Shown piece by piece: positions 49,016 to 61,172 of a stretch of DNA of 64,000 nucleotides. Within the stretch, counting starts at the first letter, position 1; every line of letters starts with the position of its first letter. This DNA is from Ehretia macrophylla (lineage: Eukaryota > Streptophyta > Magnoliopsida > Boraginales > Ehretiaceae), in contig CM075778.1 of NCBI GenBank assembly GCA_037974665.1, positions 9,537,001 through 9,601,000 on the forward strand, given 5' to 3'. The notes beneath the pieces are model-generated. The model was not told where the DNA came from. It saw nothing but the letters and a program-made list of their open reading frames with translations, and ran no database searches. The translations under genes and the position numbers were made by a program.

Positions 49016-49720
49016 AAATAAATAGCATCATAGACCCCTATGGTTAGCCGAAAGTGTACAGAACCCCCTTGTGTTTTGGAAAGTGTACCGGAACCCCCTG
49101 TAGTTTTGAAAGCGAGCACACGCACCCCCTCCCCAACCTTCCGTCAATAAATTTAACTGAATTGTGTAAAAAAACTAAAATACCCCTCAATTCTTTTTTT
49201 TTTTATCTCTTTTCTCCTTTTCTTTTTTCTTTATACAAATTTAGGCCAAAAAATATGTATATATACATATATATACACATATATACACACACATATATGT
49301 GTATATATGCATGTATATTTTTTATTTATACATGTTTATATACACAAAAAAATAGAGTTGCAAGAGTAGGGTGGGGGGGGGGGTGGGGATGGGGTGAGGA
49401 AGATGATGGATTTTTTTTTTTTTAAATTCTTTAATTTTTTTTTTGGGTGAAAATTGGATTGAGAGGAAAAGAAAAGAAAATAAATATATATAATATAAGG
49501 GCATTTTTATCTAACAAGTAACATTTTAAGCCAAAAAATATGGACAATCGTACTTAGCGCGCGTGCAATGCACTATCCGTTAAAAGTAACAATTTTTTTT
49601 TACGGAGGGGATGTGGTCCTACGTTTTTAAAACTACTGGGGGTTCTGCTGCACTTTAGAAAACACAAGGGGGTCCTGTGCACTTTCGACTAATTATAGGA
49701 GGCTATGGTGCTAGTTATCC
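49016..49720. mobile_element. Mutator-like MITE, 705 bp, exact 9-bp target duplication
   Basis: AATAAATTT flanks it at 49007-49015 and 49721-49729. Inverted ends run about 90 bp: AAATAAATAGCATCATAG on the left, GGATAACTAGCACCATAG as reverse complement of the right end, then GAAAGTG, CAGAACCCCCTTGTGTTTT / CAGGACCCCCTTGTGTTTT. The interior holds an ATATAC microsatellite (about 49250-49330) and a G-run tract (about 49370-49395). It has no transposase. Confidence 0.9.
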
Positions 49721-49729
49721 AATAAATTT

Positions 49730-50754
49730 TATGAAGTCTTTTTTTTTTTTTAAAGATCATCAGCAAGGATAATATCAAGCCTCAGGCTCATGTTATGTCT
49801 TAAGTCCAGAATTTTGAACCTGCAAGCGAGATTAGTGTAATAAATTTATGTGTTAGTCCTTAAATCCAATAATCTAAAATGATTCATCTGGATTAAATTT
49901 AAAACACGTAACATTAACTTATAAATCATTCACTTAACATGTATTTAAAATAAAAATATTCTTCATGTGGCATGCTCCCAAGGGATTGGAAATGGACTTG
50001 GTCATAATATTATAATGTTTCGAGCGAAATTTGTTATTGTGAATTATTAATACTGATAAGGGCTGATGAATTGGCCAATGATAACGTCGGTATTTGATAA
50101 ATAGAGATTAAATATGAGATCCTGACCTATAGGGATTCTTGACCTACAAGCAAAGGGTTTTCGCAAGCGGATTCCATTTATAAGGAGTCCTTGACCTAGT
50201 GTAGTAGCTAAGTCCATAATCCGCCATTAGAATTGTATACATGGCGGTATATCTAATCCGTGAGATTACTATATATATGATTGTACATATTTAAGAAATA
50301 TAACTTCTATTTTTCATACACTTACTTAACTTTAAATTCGACCTACTAACTTGAGTGTCAAAGGGATTACAATGATACACTATCGAGCTACCATGTTTTG
50401 CAGGTTCATCGCTATTGGATAAGAGATTTGAATTTTTACCTTAATAAATACAATAATGATAAAATAATATGACCATTTACAATTGTTAAAACGGTTCATA
50501 TTATTATGATATTATGAGACGATACATCTTTTTTTACCTTAATCCTTGTTTTCCCAACATATGATAGCATGGCTAAATAGATTCGAAATTCTCGATCAGA
50601 TAAACAAATAGGAAAAACATGCACCTCGGGCCAAGGGCTATGTTCGGCTCGAGAAGTCTTAAGACCCGAGCCAGCAGTGAGATACCACTCTTGAATTTTC
50701 TTTTTATGACTCCAGGACCAAGCTACAAAGCACAATTAACATAGGCCCCCATAA
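49730..50754. other. Intergenic sequence, no gene seen
   Basis: AT-rich, no frame with a recognisable domain. The 79-codon frame at 50496-50735 on the minus strand is isolated and lacks splice-linked partners. Confidence 0.5.
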
Positions 50755-51075
50755 GAGCATCTCCAATAGGAGATACTATTCACAAAAATATATTATTTTT
50801 GGTAATTTTTAGAGATCGGGTCTTTAAATTTAGAGTCAAAATACATGAGACCTGCTATTTTTTTCAACTTTTTTAACTAAAATAAAGACCCAATTAATTT
50901 TTGAATCTCTAAATTTAAAGGCTCAAAAATTAATTGAATCTTTATTTTAGCCAAAAAATTAATAAAAATGACACACCTTATATATTTTGACTTTAAATTT
51001 AAAATTATAATCTTCAAAAATTATCAAAACTAATATAATTTTATAAATAATATCTCTCATTAAAGATACTCCAAC
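50755..51075. mobile_element. Hairpin MITE of about 320 bp in a promoter
   Basis: Ends are inverted: GAGCATCTCCAATAGGAGAT on the left and GAGTATCTTTAATGAGAGAT as reverse complement of the right end. The arms match in diverged form through most of the element (GGTAATTTTTAGAGAT / GATAATTTTTGAAGAT). GAGCATCTCCAA starts are typical of a widespread class of plant MITEs. Only TAA/CAA-like flanks are seen, so the target duplication is unclear. Its right end is about 120 bp before the start codon of the next gene. Confidence 0.7.
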
Positions 51076-51194
51076 AAAAGACCTGTAACCTCAATGTCCT
51101 CATCTTAATAAAAGAGCAAGACTTAGATATTATTTTCGAGTTACACTTGAACACTACTGTACTAACATATATATCTCTAGCACGACACATTCTC

Positions 51195-54100
51195 ATGGCG
51201 GCTGCGACACCACCATTTCTGCTCTCCACTTTCTCTTCTTTAACTTCTTCTTCTGCTTCTACAACTAATCCACCATCACAAATGCACTATTTTCTCCTTC
51301 ACCACCCAATTCTTTCTCTTTTCTTCTTCACATTTTCTCTCTCACTTCTCATTTTATTGAAAATTAACAAGAACAAAAAATCACACCAAGAAAATGATAA
51401 ACCCAACATAAAAATCTCATCTTTTTCACACCCATCTGTAGATATTAATAAAACCAATAATGAAAAGAATACTAATAATTTTGATGATAATAATATTGTA
51501 GAAACAGATAATGATAATGATAATGAAAAGACCCGTGAACTTCACCCGGCTCGTGAATCTGACCCGACCCATTTGACCCATTCGCTTCTTCTGTCTTTCT
51601 TGCCGTCTGATTCCGCAAAATGGGAGAAATTGTTTAGTGATGACACGGAACGGGCCGGGCCGGGCCAGGATTTGGGCGGGGCTGAGAAGGGTCAGCAGCA
51701 GAGTAAGAAAAAGAAGAAGCGGGCCAAGAAGAAGAGGTCCGATTCGAATAATAATGAAGAAGACGAGGGGAAAAAGGAGGAGGAGGAGGGTGGTGGGGGT
51801 TTTGGGGTGGTATCAGAATGTCCATTTACGACGTCGTCTAGTGCTACTCAAAGGAAGATCAAGCAACAGTATGATCAGCTTGTTAAGTCTCATCAGTCAA
51901 ATGGATTGACTTTAGCTCAGGTTTGTGTTCAATTTTCAATTTTTTTAATTATTTTTTAATATGTTTTGTTGGCTTTAGTTATTGTTTGGCATTAAAGTTT
52001 TGGTTTTTTGCTGTTGGTTTTCATCACTTTATTTGTTTTAGTGTTGTAGTAAATGATATTTAATGCAGTTTGTGATTTTTAGATATTTGTACTTTGTCTT
52101 ATTTGATTTTGCTTAATGACATAAAAGTTGGGGTGGAAAAAAACATATATTAAAAGTTTTGGCCTTTACTTAATAAATGTTTAATGCTGATCATTGATGA
52201 AATTAATTACAGGTTTGTACAGTGGGGTTGGCATACATGAACTGATATCTTTATGCATTAAATTTTAGTGATGTGTTTATGGTGGACGTGGAGAAGGTGT
52301 TGAGATAGCCTATGTTGTTAATTTGCTTTGTAGGATAAATTGAAGATTAATTTACATAATATGGTAATCTAGTGTGTGAACTATACCAGTGAGTGTAAGA
52401 ATGAAGGATAGTAATATTGTTTGTTCCAATCAAAATGAGCTTATCATGTCCGAGTTATTGAATGGGGGGGTTTTGCGGTTTTGCGCGTTTGAACCTTCCA
52501 ATCTTTCTGCAGATAATGCAATTGGTTTACCACTTTTGTTATGTGAATTCATATCAATCAACGTTACTAGAATTATACCTTTGTGGGTTGGTTTGCAAGT
52601 AATGGAAAATCTTGGCCAAGCGCTCTTCTTGTATGTATTAGAATAAACTTTGTCAAATCTAGCTTGATTGTGCCTTACAAGCAAACCTATAAATTTTGAC
52701 GTTTTACTAAACGTAAAAAGTTGATATATTCTTATGAATGTATCATTTATTCAGAAAGCAAGAATGCAGTTAGAATGCAGTGGTAAAAATGATAAAAGAA
52801 CTTACTTCTGATGGGAGAAAAGATAAAATGGCTGCTGTTGGTAACACATCTTGAAACAGGTTAAGCTATTTCCTCAGCAAAAAGATGAACAGCTATATGC
52901 TACCTTAAGTTGCTCAGGAGAGAACAGGAATTTCCTGGTATTTTAAACACCATGACCCAAGGTTTTGTGATTCTTTAACGTCCTAATCACGTCAGCTGGC
53001 GTGGAGATCACTTGCTCATATCAAATATTGCCTCGTGTTTGCCCTAATTTTCATGTCCACTCAGCAACCTAACTGATGTCGATCCATACTTAGCATTCAA
53101 AAGCAAAAAGAAACAGAAATGGAAGATTTCCCTTGTATTGCAGTAAATTGATTTAGGTAGTTGGTTCTGTTCCTTTTTATGTTTGCAGTGGTTGGAAGTT
53201 AAGGTTTTGATAGAAAGTGGGATCATATCGTTACCTCATAAGAAATCTTAGCTGGCTTTTACGTTTGGGTATGATGTGAATGCTTTAACATTTCGTCTTC
53301 ATTTGTGACTATTGCCTTAACTTTATAGCTTATTGTCTTTGTGGCTCTATGCATAGAATGTAGTTATATGCTCAAGTCAACAATTTGTGCCCTTGAGAAT
53401 TATTGATCTGGACCACAAGAAACTGATCCACTTTCAGATTTGATCGTGCAAGATTTTGACATCTTAATGGTTATTTTTTCTTCTGTTTCGGTGGAACTTT
53501 GTGTCTCATTTTCCTGTATGCTATCAAATACTCTTGTACTAGACAAAGTAGTACATATTTAATCCCGCATTGCGTAGAATAGTCCACATACAAGCAGTAA
53601 CTACTGCCCTCTGCAATATGGATTGGAGAAGTTATACATACATTCATATAAATTTGTGGTGGAGAGAGCTGCAATTGTAAAGTTCTCTTGTTTGCTAAAG
53701 GTCTTTCTTTCTTGTCTCTCATCCCCGGTACCTTTTCATGTAGACATTCATGCAAATATGCATGGAACTAATTCTTTAAATCTTATATTATTCTAATCAT
53801 TTGATTGGCATCCTGTGAAAACTGAGTTATATGAAAACTTGTGCCCTTCGGACAGTAAAATAATAAATGAAGTACTTTAGTATCTAAAGGTATTTTTTTC
53901 TATGATATACAAAATGCAGGTTGGACAGTTTGTTAATTGTTTGATTGAGGCAAGAAATGAGCTGCAGCACAAGTATGTTCCTGAAACTTTATCCGTAACT
54001 CGGTTTAAATTTGTAATCTTTTAGACAGATCCTATACTTATTTTCAACACCTTTTACCACATCTTTAGGAAATGTTAGCCTTTCTTGCAGAATTTTCTAT

Positions 54101-55307
54101 ATATATTCTCTTTGATAAACATTTGTAATTTCTTCTATTCTAGTAGTTCATCTGCAATTCAATTAAGCAATAATTATTATATATATATATATTGAGGCTC
54201 TAAAATTAACTCCAATATGCACAGGAGCATTTTGCTATATACATAATTTTTTCCAGAAGAGTTAATTCCATCTCTAAAAACATTGTTATAATTGAGGTTT
54301 CCGAATGATACTGGACCTTTCTCTATATATATGTTTTGCTTTTTCTTCTCTTCTTTTTCTTTTTCTTTTCCTTTTCCTTACTTTTGGCGGGTTGGGGATT
54401 GATGGAAGGATAATAGTGAATTCTCTTTGAAATTGGACATCACTGCCTTAACTTACAGATACTTATCTTTATCACACGCAAAAGGATCAAAGTTCAAATT
54501 TTATAACTTCATGAGTTGGTCAACAGATCTGAGGTCATCCAACGAAGGTTTACAATAACTAAGGCCTTACTGTTTAGGGCAGACAGGTCCTCATTTGATC
54601 GCCTACGTCAACAGGTTGGCAATACGAGTGGCCTATTTATTATCAATTTGATCTGCTTTAGCCGCCACTTGTTTCATCATTCTGATTTGCGGCATTCTTT
54701 GGTCTGAATAGATATACAAGCTGGAGTTAGAACAAAAGAGATTAGAAGAGGATGCTTGTGTATATAATTGGCTCCAACAACAGCTCAAGCTCTCACCAGC
54801 ATACAAAAAGGTATTCAGTTTTCTTTCATTCTTCGAATTTACCAATTTCAAATGATCATATAAAATAAAATCAATAACATACTTTAAACGCAATTTATAG
54901 TCAACGGTATATCAAATCTTGAATTTGGTTTGTTTCAATTCTGAAGGACTAACAATTGAAGAAAATAACATAAATAAATCTGTGGCCTGCATTCACTTCT
55001 AGTTCCAATCAGCAACTCCCTTTCTTACAATAAAAGCTCCATTATTGATGTACTGCAGATGCTTGAAATTGGTGCCTGCATGGAAATGAAAGCTAAATCC
55101 GGTGAACTTATAGATAGCAATGATGCTGAATTCACTGATATTTCATTTGAAGAGTTACTAGCTCGGGAAAAGAAGGATACATTCTTCTGGTACATTTCCT
55201 GTCTTAAATCGCAATTTCATTTCTTTCCTTTTTCACGCTGATACTTATTTATCGCAAATGTTGCGTGCAGGCAGAGACATGGGAAACCCAAACAATGTTC
55301 AGGCTGA
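51195..55307 (+). CDS. Uncharacterised membrane-anchored charged/coiled-coil protein, 6 exons, 377 aa
   Basis: Exons are 51195-51920, 53920-53972, 54527-54614, 54712-54810, 55059-55189 and 55271-55307, with GT..AG junctions in frame, giving 377 residues. There is a Ser-rich start and one hydrophobic helix at about residues 32-55 (LSLFFFTFSLSLLILLK). Next comes a long Asn/Asp/Lys-rich linker, then a highly charged low-complexity block (KKKKKRAKKKR and EEDEGKKEEEEGGGG). From about residue 215 the protein is helical: VGQFVNCLIEARNELQHK, RRFTITKALLFRADRSSF and KLELEQKRLEEDA, with heptad-like spacing. It ends in DISFEELLAREKKDTFFW and a basic tail. I recognise no catalytic domain and assign no function. 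The chosen ATG is MAAATPP; the frame also has an upstream ATG at 51147 that would put 16 residues before it. Confidence 0.82.
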
Positions 55308-56881
55308 GACGATGGTTTTGCCGATCATTCCTTGAGTTTGCTTATGGTAGTGTGTACATTCAGTACCCAAATCTTGCACTGCCGCAGGGATTTTATAGCT
55401 GCCTGTGCGCTTCTTGTGGATGATTTCCTTTATAGCTCATCTCAGTAGAGGCTAACCTACTCTGCTTATGGCAAACAAAATCCATTGTATAACCATGTTT
55501 TTTTCCACGCACTGGTCCTTTTTATTACTAACATATTTACTTCAATTCTTGGTTTGACATGGTTTACGTGTTATTGGTTTCCAGAAAAATATCATTTTCA
55601 CCCTAAGCCGAGGATTTCATTACTATTAAATATATAGGATTCATTCTTGTATTGTGTTTTCTTTCAACTTTGCATTCAAAATCACAAGATGATATATTAA
55701 AAGTGAGATGCATGCTATTTTGGGGTCAAAGAAGGCTGGTGATAATGGCGGACCAACTAGAGGAGACTCCATCCCCTTGGGCAGTTGGAACCAACAAGGG
55801 GTAGTACAGAAATATTCAACCGTTGTTCATCTGGTACCACCTTTCGGTCTAATTTTAGACTCTTAACTCACTTTTCGTGGATGAACCTTGCGAGGAGCTC
55901 TTAGGGTTTCAGGGCATTGAATTCTCATTGATGTTTCTATTACTTAACATTCTCGCTTTCGCTTCGGGAGGAGGGAGGAGGCTTCTCTCAAAGATGTAAC
56001 AATTCCCTACTGATGTTTGTGTTATTCAAGCCGACATTCTGCTTTTACTTTGTCCACTGTTCTTGCTTTCTCTTCGTCCATCATTATAACTTCTGCTTGG
56101 TGGGAGGCTTCTCTCAAATGCGAAACTCTCCTACCGTACCGATATTTCTGTCACTCAACCCAACATTCTCACTTTTGCTTTGTCCATTGCTTTACAGGAG
56201 GATTCTTTCTGAAAGCAAAAGTCTCCTCACGCTCCTCTATTGATGTATTTCTACATCTCATAGGTTCGGTAGATCGCTAAACCCGTAAAACCACTTCTTC
56301 TATAGGCGAATTGCCCTCTACATCTTCTGCCATCTCTGAGATAAAAAAGGAAATCCCAATTGATATGACAAGATTCAATTGGGTTTTGGAACCCTTGATG
56401 TTATTACCTTAATATGGAGATTGATGAAATCAAGCGATGATGCAGTCACGACATCATACACGTATCATTACACTTCACTATCATTAATCTTCCTTATAAA
56501 ATTATTATGTTATGAGGACATAATGTTATTACGTTATTAGAAGATCCAAATTCATTCTATTGACACTTGCAATTGCACCAGTGCACACATATTTATCGAG
56601 TTCGAAGCTTTTCTATAACCCCCTATTCAGAAGTTACATTTCATGAAAGTTGCACTACAGCAGAACAAAGGAAAAAATCTAAGTGTACAACTCTACCACT
56701 ATGACAATACCAGAAACATAGAAAAACTTTTGCAGGATAGGAAAATTTCAATAAGACTTCTCTTATCCTGCAAAAAGGAGTAAATATGTTATAGTCTACC
56801 AATTCCATCGGCTAGTACGAAAACATACATTCACGCAGAACTAACACCGAACCTGTGAGCTCTTCCTCGTATATTTTTACA
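55308..56881. other. Convergent intergenic region with degenerate tandem repeat
   Basis: It contains the 3' ends of two convergent genes. About 55926-56250 holds roughly three degenerate copies of a 110-120 bp unit with the order ACATTCTCGCTTT, GGAGGCTTCTCTCAAA, CCTAC and GATGTTTCT. A palindromic AT stretch near 56500-56545 contains ATTACGTTATTA. No further gene was seen. Confidence 0.6.
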
Positions 56882-59800
56882 TCAGTCAATCTTCACAGAC
56901 GAGTAGATCTTCCGGACAAACCAGAAGCAAGCGTAGAAGCCCATAGTTCCCGTCAACACAAAGAAGGCATAAGATACAATCAACATATAACCGAAGTACA
57001 AAATGCCAGAAACCAGCTTTGTAATTTCCAACTTGGTGAAGAAGTAGAACACGGAGTACAGGAAAAGGTATAAAGCAGATGAACCAGCAGTCAGGTAAGC
57101 CCTCCACCACCAATGGTAGTCTTCGCTGCACAACTGGAAGTAGCATAGCACAACGGTTATCTCTGCACACGTAATTATTAAGATCACAAAGACTATGAAA
57201 AGGAATCCGAAGATGTAGTAGAACTGGTTCAGCCATATGGAGGTTAAGATGAAGAATAGTTCAATGAAAACGGCCCCAAACGGAAGTATGCCTCCAATAA
57301 GGATAGAGAAGGCTGGTTTCATGTACCAAGCCTGCTCGGGTATCTGTCTCGGAATCTTGTTTGTCTTAACAGGGTCTTCAATGGCTGGCTTTTTATAACC
57401 CAAATAACTTCCAACAAACACCAGAGGTACTGATATTCCGAACCATAAGCACACAAGAGCAAACATGGTCCCAAATGGCACTGCTCCAGAAGATTCTTCT
57501 TCCCATACGAGAGCATTCAGTACGAAGAAAACTGCAAATAGTATACCAGGGAACATGAAAGCAGTTTTCAAGGTTATCCTCTTCCACTCAGTGCCCTTGA
57601 ACATTTTGTAGAAACGCGAAGACGCATAACCAGCAAATAAACCCATGAAGACCCATAAGAGAACCATGGCAGTCATAAGCCCTCCTCGATTTGAAGGTGA
57701 TAAGAATCCCAGCAGTGCAAAGATCATCGTGACAAGTGTCATTCCAAATATTTGAACACCAGTGCCAACATAAACACATAGTAACCCAGAATTAATGGGC
57801 GCCCTAAAAACATCTCCATGGACAAGTTTCCAACCTGTTTCTTCCTGAGCCTCATCTTGTGGTTCCAATTGATTATAGTTTGCAATGTCTCTGTACAAAG
57901 TTCTCATTGTGATCATGGCAACCATACCGGATAGAAAGAGAACAATCATCAGAGAATTTATTATGGAGAACCAGTGGATCTGGTCGTCATTCATCAAGAG
58001 GTAAGTGTCCCAACGTGATGCCCACTTGATATCACTTTCCTGGGAAAGGAGACAGTAAACCAGATATATATGAGCAATTAAAAAAAAAACGTGCACAAGG
58101 GGAACCAGCACATAGACAGGTTAAGTGAGTGAATACCTTAAAAGTGACATCATACGTAAATACGACTTCCTTATCTGTATCTACTTCCTGTGGGACAGTG
58201 CTTCCTTGGATCAAATTTTTTGTCCTCTCATTGCATGTTGTCAACTGAGGCTTCTTCTCATTCCATTCCTTGTACTCGTGATTAATACTGTTCATAAAAA
58301 TTGTGCGAAAAACAAGAATTAACAAGACGACAACCAATCTCAAAGTAGCAGAGCTCCCTTCAAAGTTTCATACATACAATAAGTTGCAAACTTCTCATTC
58401 TACATAAGGTTTTCATCTTTTTATCATGCATAACTTTACAAGGCAGTAACAAACAAATCTGGAAAGAAGTGTATATCACAATGATAAATTATAGTGTCCA
58501 ACGGAAAAGACCTGTTTGGAGAAACTTCAAACCCAACAATTCGAGCAGAATCAGTTTCAGGATCCCTGTGGTACATGACTTTAAAGCTTAAGTGGTTGTT
58601 AATAAAATATCTCTCCTCTTTACTCTGCACAAGCAAACAAATGTATAAACAATAAAAGCAAATTAACAGAGCTTCAAACAATTATATAATAGAAATTTCC
58701 ATAAAGAAAATTACCCCTGCATAATTCCCCTTGAATCCAACACGAAAACCATGTTCATAAGTGGTTAACTGATTGCCATCCCGCCTTTGTCTAATAACAG
58801 CAACTGGAAGGTTATCCAAGATCCTGCATTCACATTTCAGAGTATTGATATAAACAGGAAAAAGCTCAAACATTGGTTATTGTATACAAGCCACAGATAT
58901 AAGAAGAAAACAAATCGCTATTTGTATTTAACTGATTTCTATTCATTCATTCGAATCTTTCCTAAAAAATTATTGCACTAATATGTATGTCAAAAGTCAA
59001 AACCCATTAACAACATACGTGTAAACAATCTTTAATGTATAAAAAATAATGAAGGCACTGTATTGAGCACTTACATGTTCACTCTATATTCATCATCAAT
59101 TTTCTCCTTAAAGTTCTTTGCGGATTCAGCATCAAGCTTCACTCGGCAAGCCACCGTGCATGATTGCTCAACTCTCATATGAAGCTGTTTAATGTCCACA
59201 AAATATTGATTAGTATTAGCAAAGATACAACCACAAACATCAAATGAAAAAAGATATATGCTTTCATTGCCTGCAACAACTTCAGAGCAGGTGAAAATTT
59301 TAAATTTGCTTACATCATAAACTGAGTTCTCTATGCGGTCACCTCGCAAGACCTCCCCTAAATTTTCAGCATTGTTCACAATTTTAGTTGGCTTGCAGTA
59401 ATTCAAGTAATAGTAGTCATAAGGAAGTTGTGTCTTTGTAGAAGACAGCTTGTTCACTTTAACATAAAGTGGATCTCCCTGTCAAGCAGAAGCCAGCAGA
59501 AAGAGTAAGAACTTATATTGGTGATCAAAAAAGAGAAACAGATCCGTTTCAAACATCTTCAAACAAGTTTCACGCAATTGGCAACACACACAGAATTATT
59601 CAAACAAAATCACCAAAATTGTCATTTAGTAAAGTCCAAATATTTTACACGTCAAATGATAGAATATAAACGTCCGTGCAACAGCTAGGAAACAAAATTT
59701 AGAGTAACAGCTCTGGCGAATTCATAGATCACCTACCTAATTAGATTTGTTTCCATTCATAACAGCATTAATGTATCCAACTCTCTTAACTCCTAACTAC

Positions 59801-61040
59801 CAAGGAAAGGCGAAATAAATGCTATCTTTCTCGTTCCCTGCTGTCTAGGATCATAAACGAGATATTCCAAGCAATGAAATAACTGTCATTATATGTCCAT
59901 TTAATACCGGAAGACACAAACAACTATGCACAACCATAACCAAACAAAGATGACAAACACATAAGCACGTCATCACATGAAAAAGGGCACTGTCTTGCTT
60001 GAACATAAACCAGGTATACGCTGAAAATCAGAATATAATGGAGTCAAGTTCTGATTAAATATAGAACTATGTCACGTAACAATCACTTAGTCATCAATTC
60101 CATGCTGATTTTTTTCTCACGAAAATCACAGGCAACACATTATCCTAATATCAAAACTTGCATTTACAATCAACAACACCATATTATTCCTCGCTTATTT
60201 CTCATTAAGATAACAGAAAGATAAACTAACTAGTAGCATTATAGAAATGTATCACATAACAATCAGTTAATCATCTATTCTATGCTGATCCTTCTTGTCT
60301 CTAACAATCACGGGCAACACATGATTCAAATATCAATACTTGTACTTATAATCAGCAATGCCATATCATTCCTCATTCATTTCTCTCTCATTAACATAAC
60401 AGAAAGATCGATTAACTAGCACTGTCATTGCCATGAAACGCCACAAACCTATAACTAAATCACACAAAAATGCACAAATCGCGCAAGTTCAATCATTATT
60501 CATAACACTAACGCCAAGAATCTTCATAATCAATGCAAGTAATATAGTCCCAAACACTGATCAGTTCAGTCAACAAGAAGAAAATGATTGATCACGAAAT
60601 ACTAGTAATTAACATAAATTGACCACTAAAAATCCCTAGATCCAATCAAACACAAAAAAAAAAAAAGCACTATACACATGGTCCAAGGTCTGACCCGGAT
60701 CCACTTTAGCTCTAATGTACACAAACTTAGCTTGCATTTTCATAAAAGATTGTTTCCGCAGCATAATAAGAAGAAATTAAAACCCTAGATCCAAATTTTC
60801 ACCGATCAAAGAAATAGCCTCACAATTTGTAATCAAATAACTATTCTTGTGAATATTAATATCAGCAGATCCCAAAAAAAATTAAAAATTCTTTGAAGTG
60901 ATGAGAGAGTGGAAAAGTGTGTGTACGGATTGAAAATCACGAGGAGCAACGCCTGGGAGGTAGAAGCTGTGTGCGGTTGAGATCAAACACAGTACGCATA
61001 TGAAGGTTGCGGTGACCCGACCCGGGCTTCGGCGACCCAT
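56882..61040 (-). CDS. TMN7: Transmembrane nine (TM9SF/nonaspanin) protein, TMN6/TMN7-like, 7 exons, 639 aa
   Basis: Exons (high to low) are 61040-60927, 59478-59314, 59184-59075, 58823-58715, 58624-58512, 58287-58137 and 58039-56882, giving 639 residues, a normal family length. Nonaspanins are endosome/Golgi membrane proteins with a large luminal N-terminal domain and nine membrane spans, thought to act in sorting of other membrane proteins. Seen here: signal peptide at 1-25, then the family start FYLPGVAPRDF; conserved LGEVLRGDRIENSVYD and ESAKNFKEKIDDEYRVN; nine hydrophobic spans in the last large exon (about residues 281-630), with GTGVQIFGMTL and YHWWWRAYLTAGSSALYLF; and the C-terminus SSVKID, a KXD-type Golgi-retention motif. 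The start is MGRRSPGR; an in-frame upstream extension (to 61124) lacks family character. The symbol means closest family type, TMN6 or TMN7. Confidence 0.95.
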
Positions 61041-61130
61041 TTCTTGACCCGATTGCAGAATAGCGAGAACGGAGAGAAGAGAAGACAAGTGAGCGGAGAG
61101 AGTATTATATGTATACATATACACACATTA

Positions 61131-61172
61131 TATATATGATATATATATATATATATATATATATCATATATA
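61131..61172. repeat. Perfect 42-bp AT palindrome upstream of the TMN gene
   Basis: The sequence is TATATATG, then 13 AT units, then CATATATA, a perfect palindrome. It lies about 90-130 bp before the TMN start codon, so it may fall in the promoter or 5' leader and could supply TATA-like sites. It could also extrude a cruciform. Confidence 0.9.

Noticed and set aside
60882-61124. Longer N-terminus for the TMN protein starting at 61124
   Set aside because: The extra residues lie in an AT-repeat-derived leader, and the signal peptide begins properly at MGRRSPGR.
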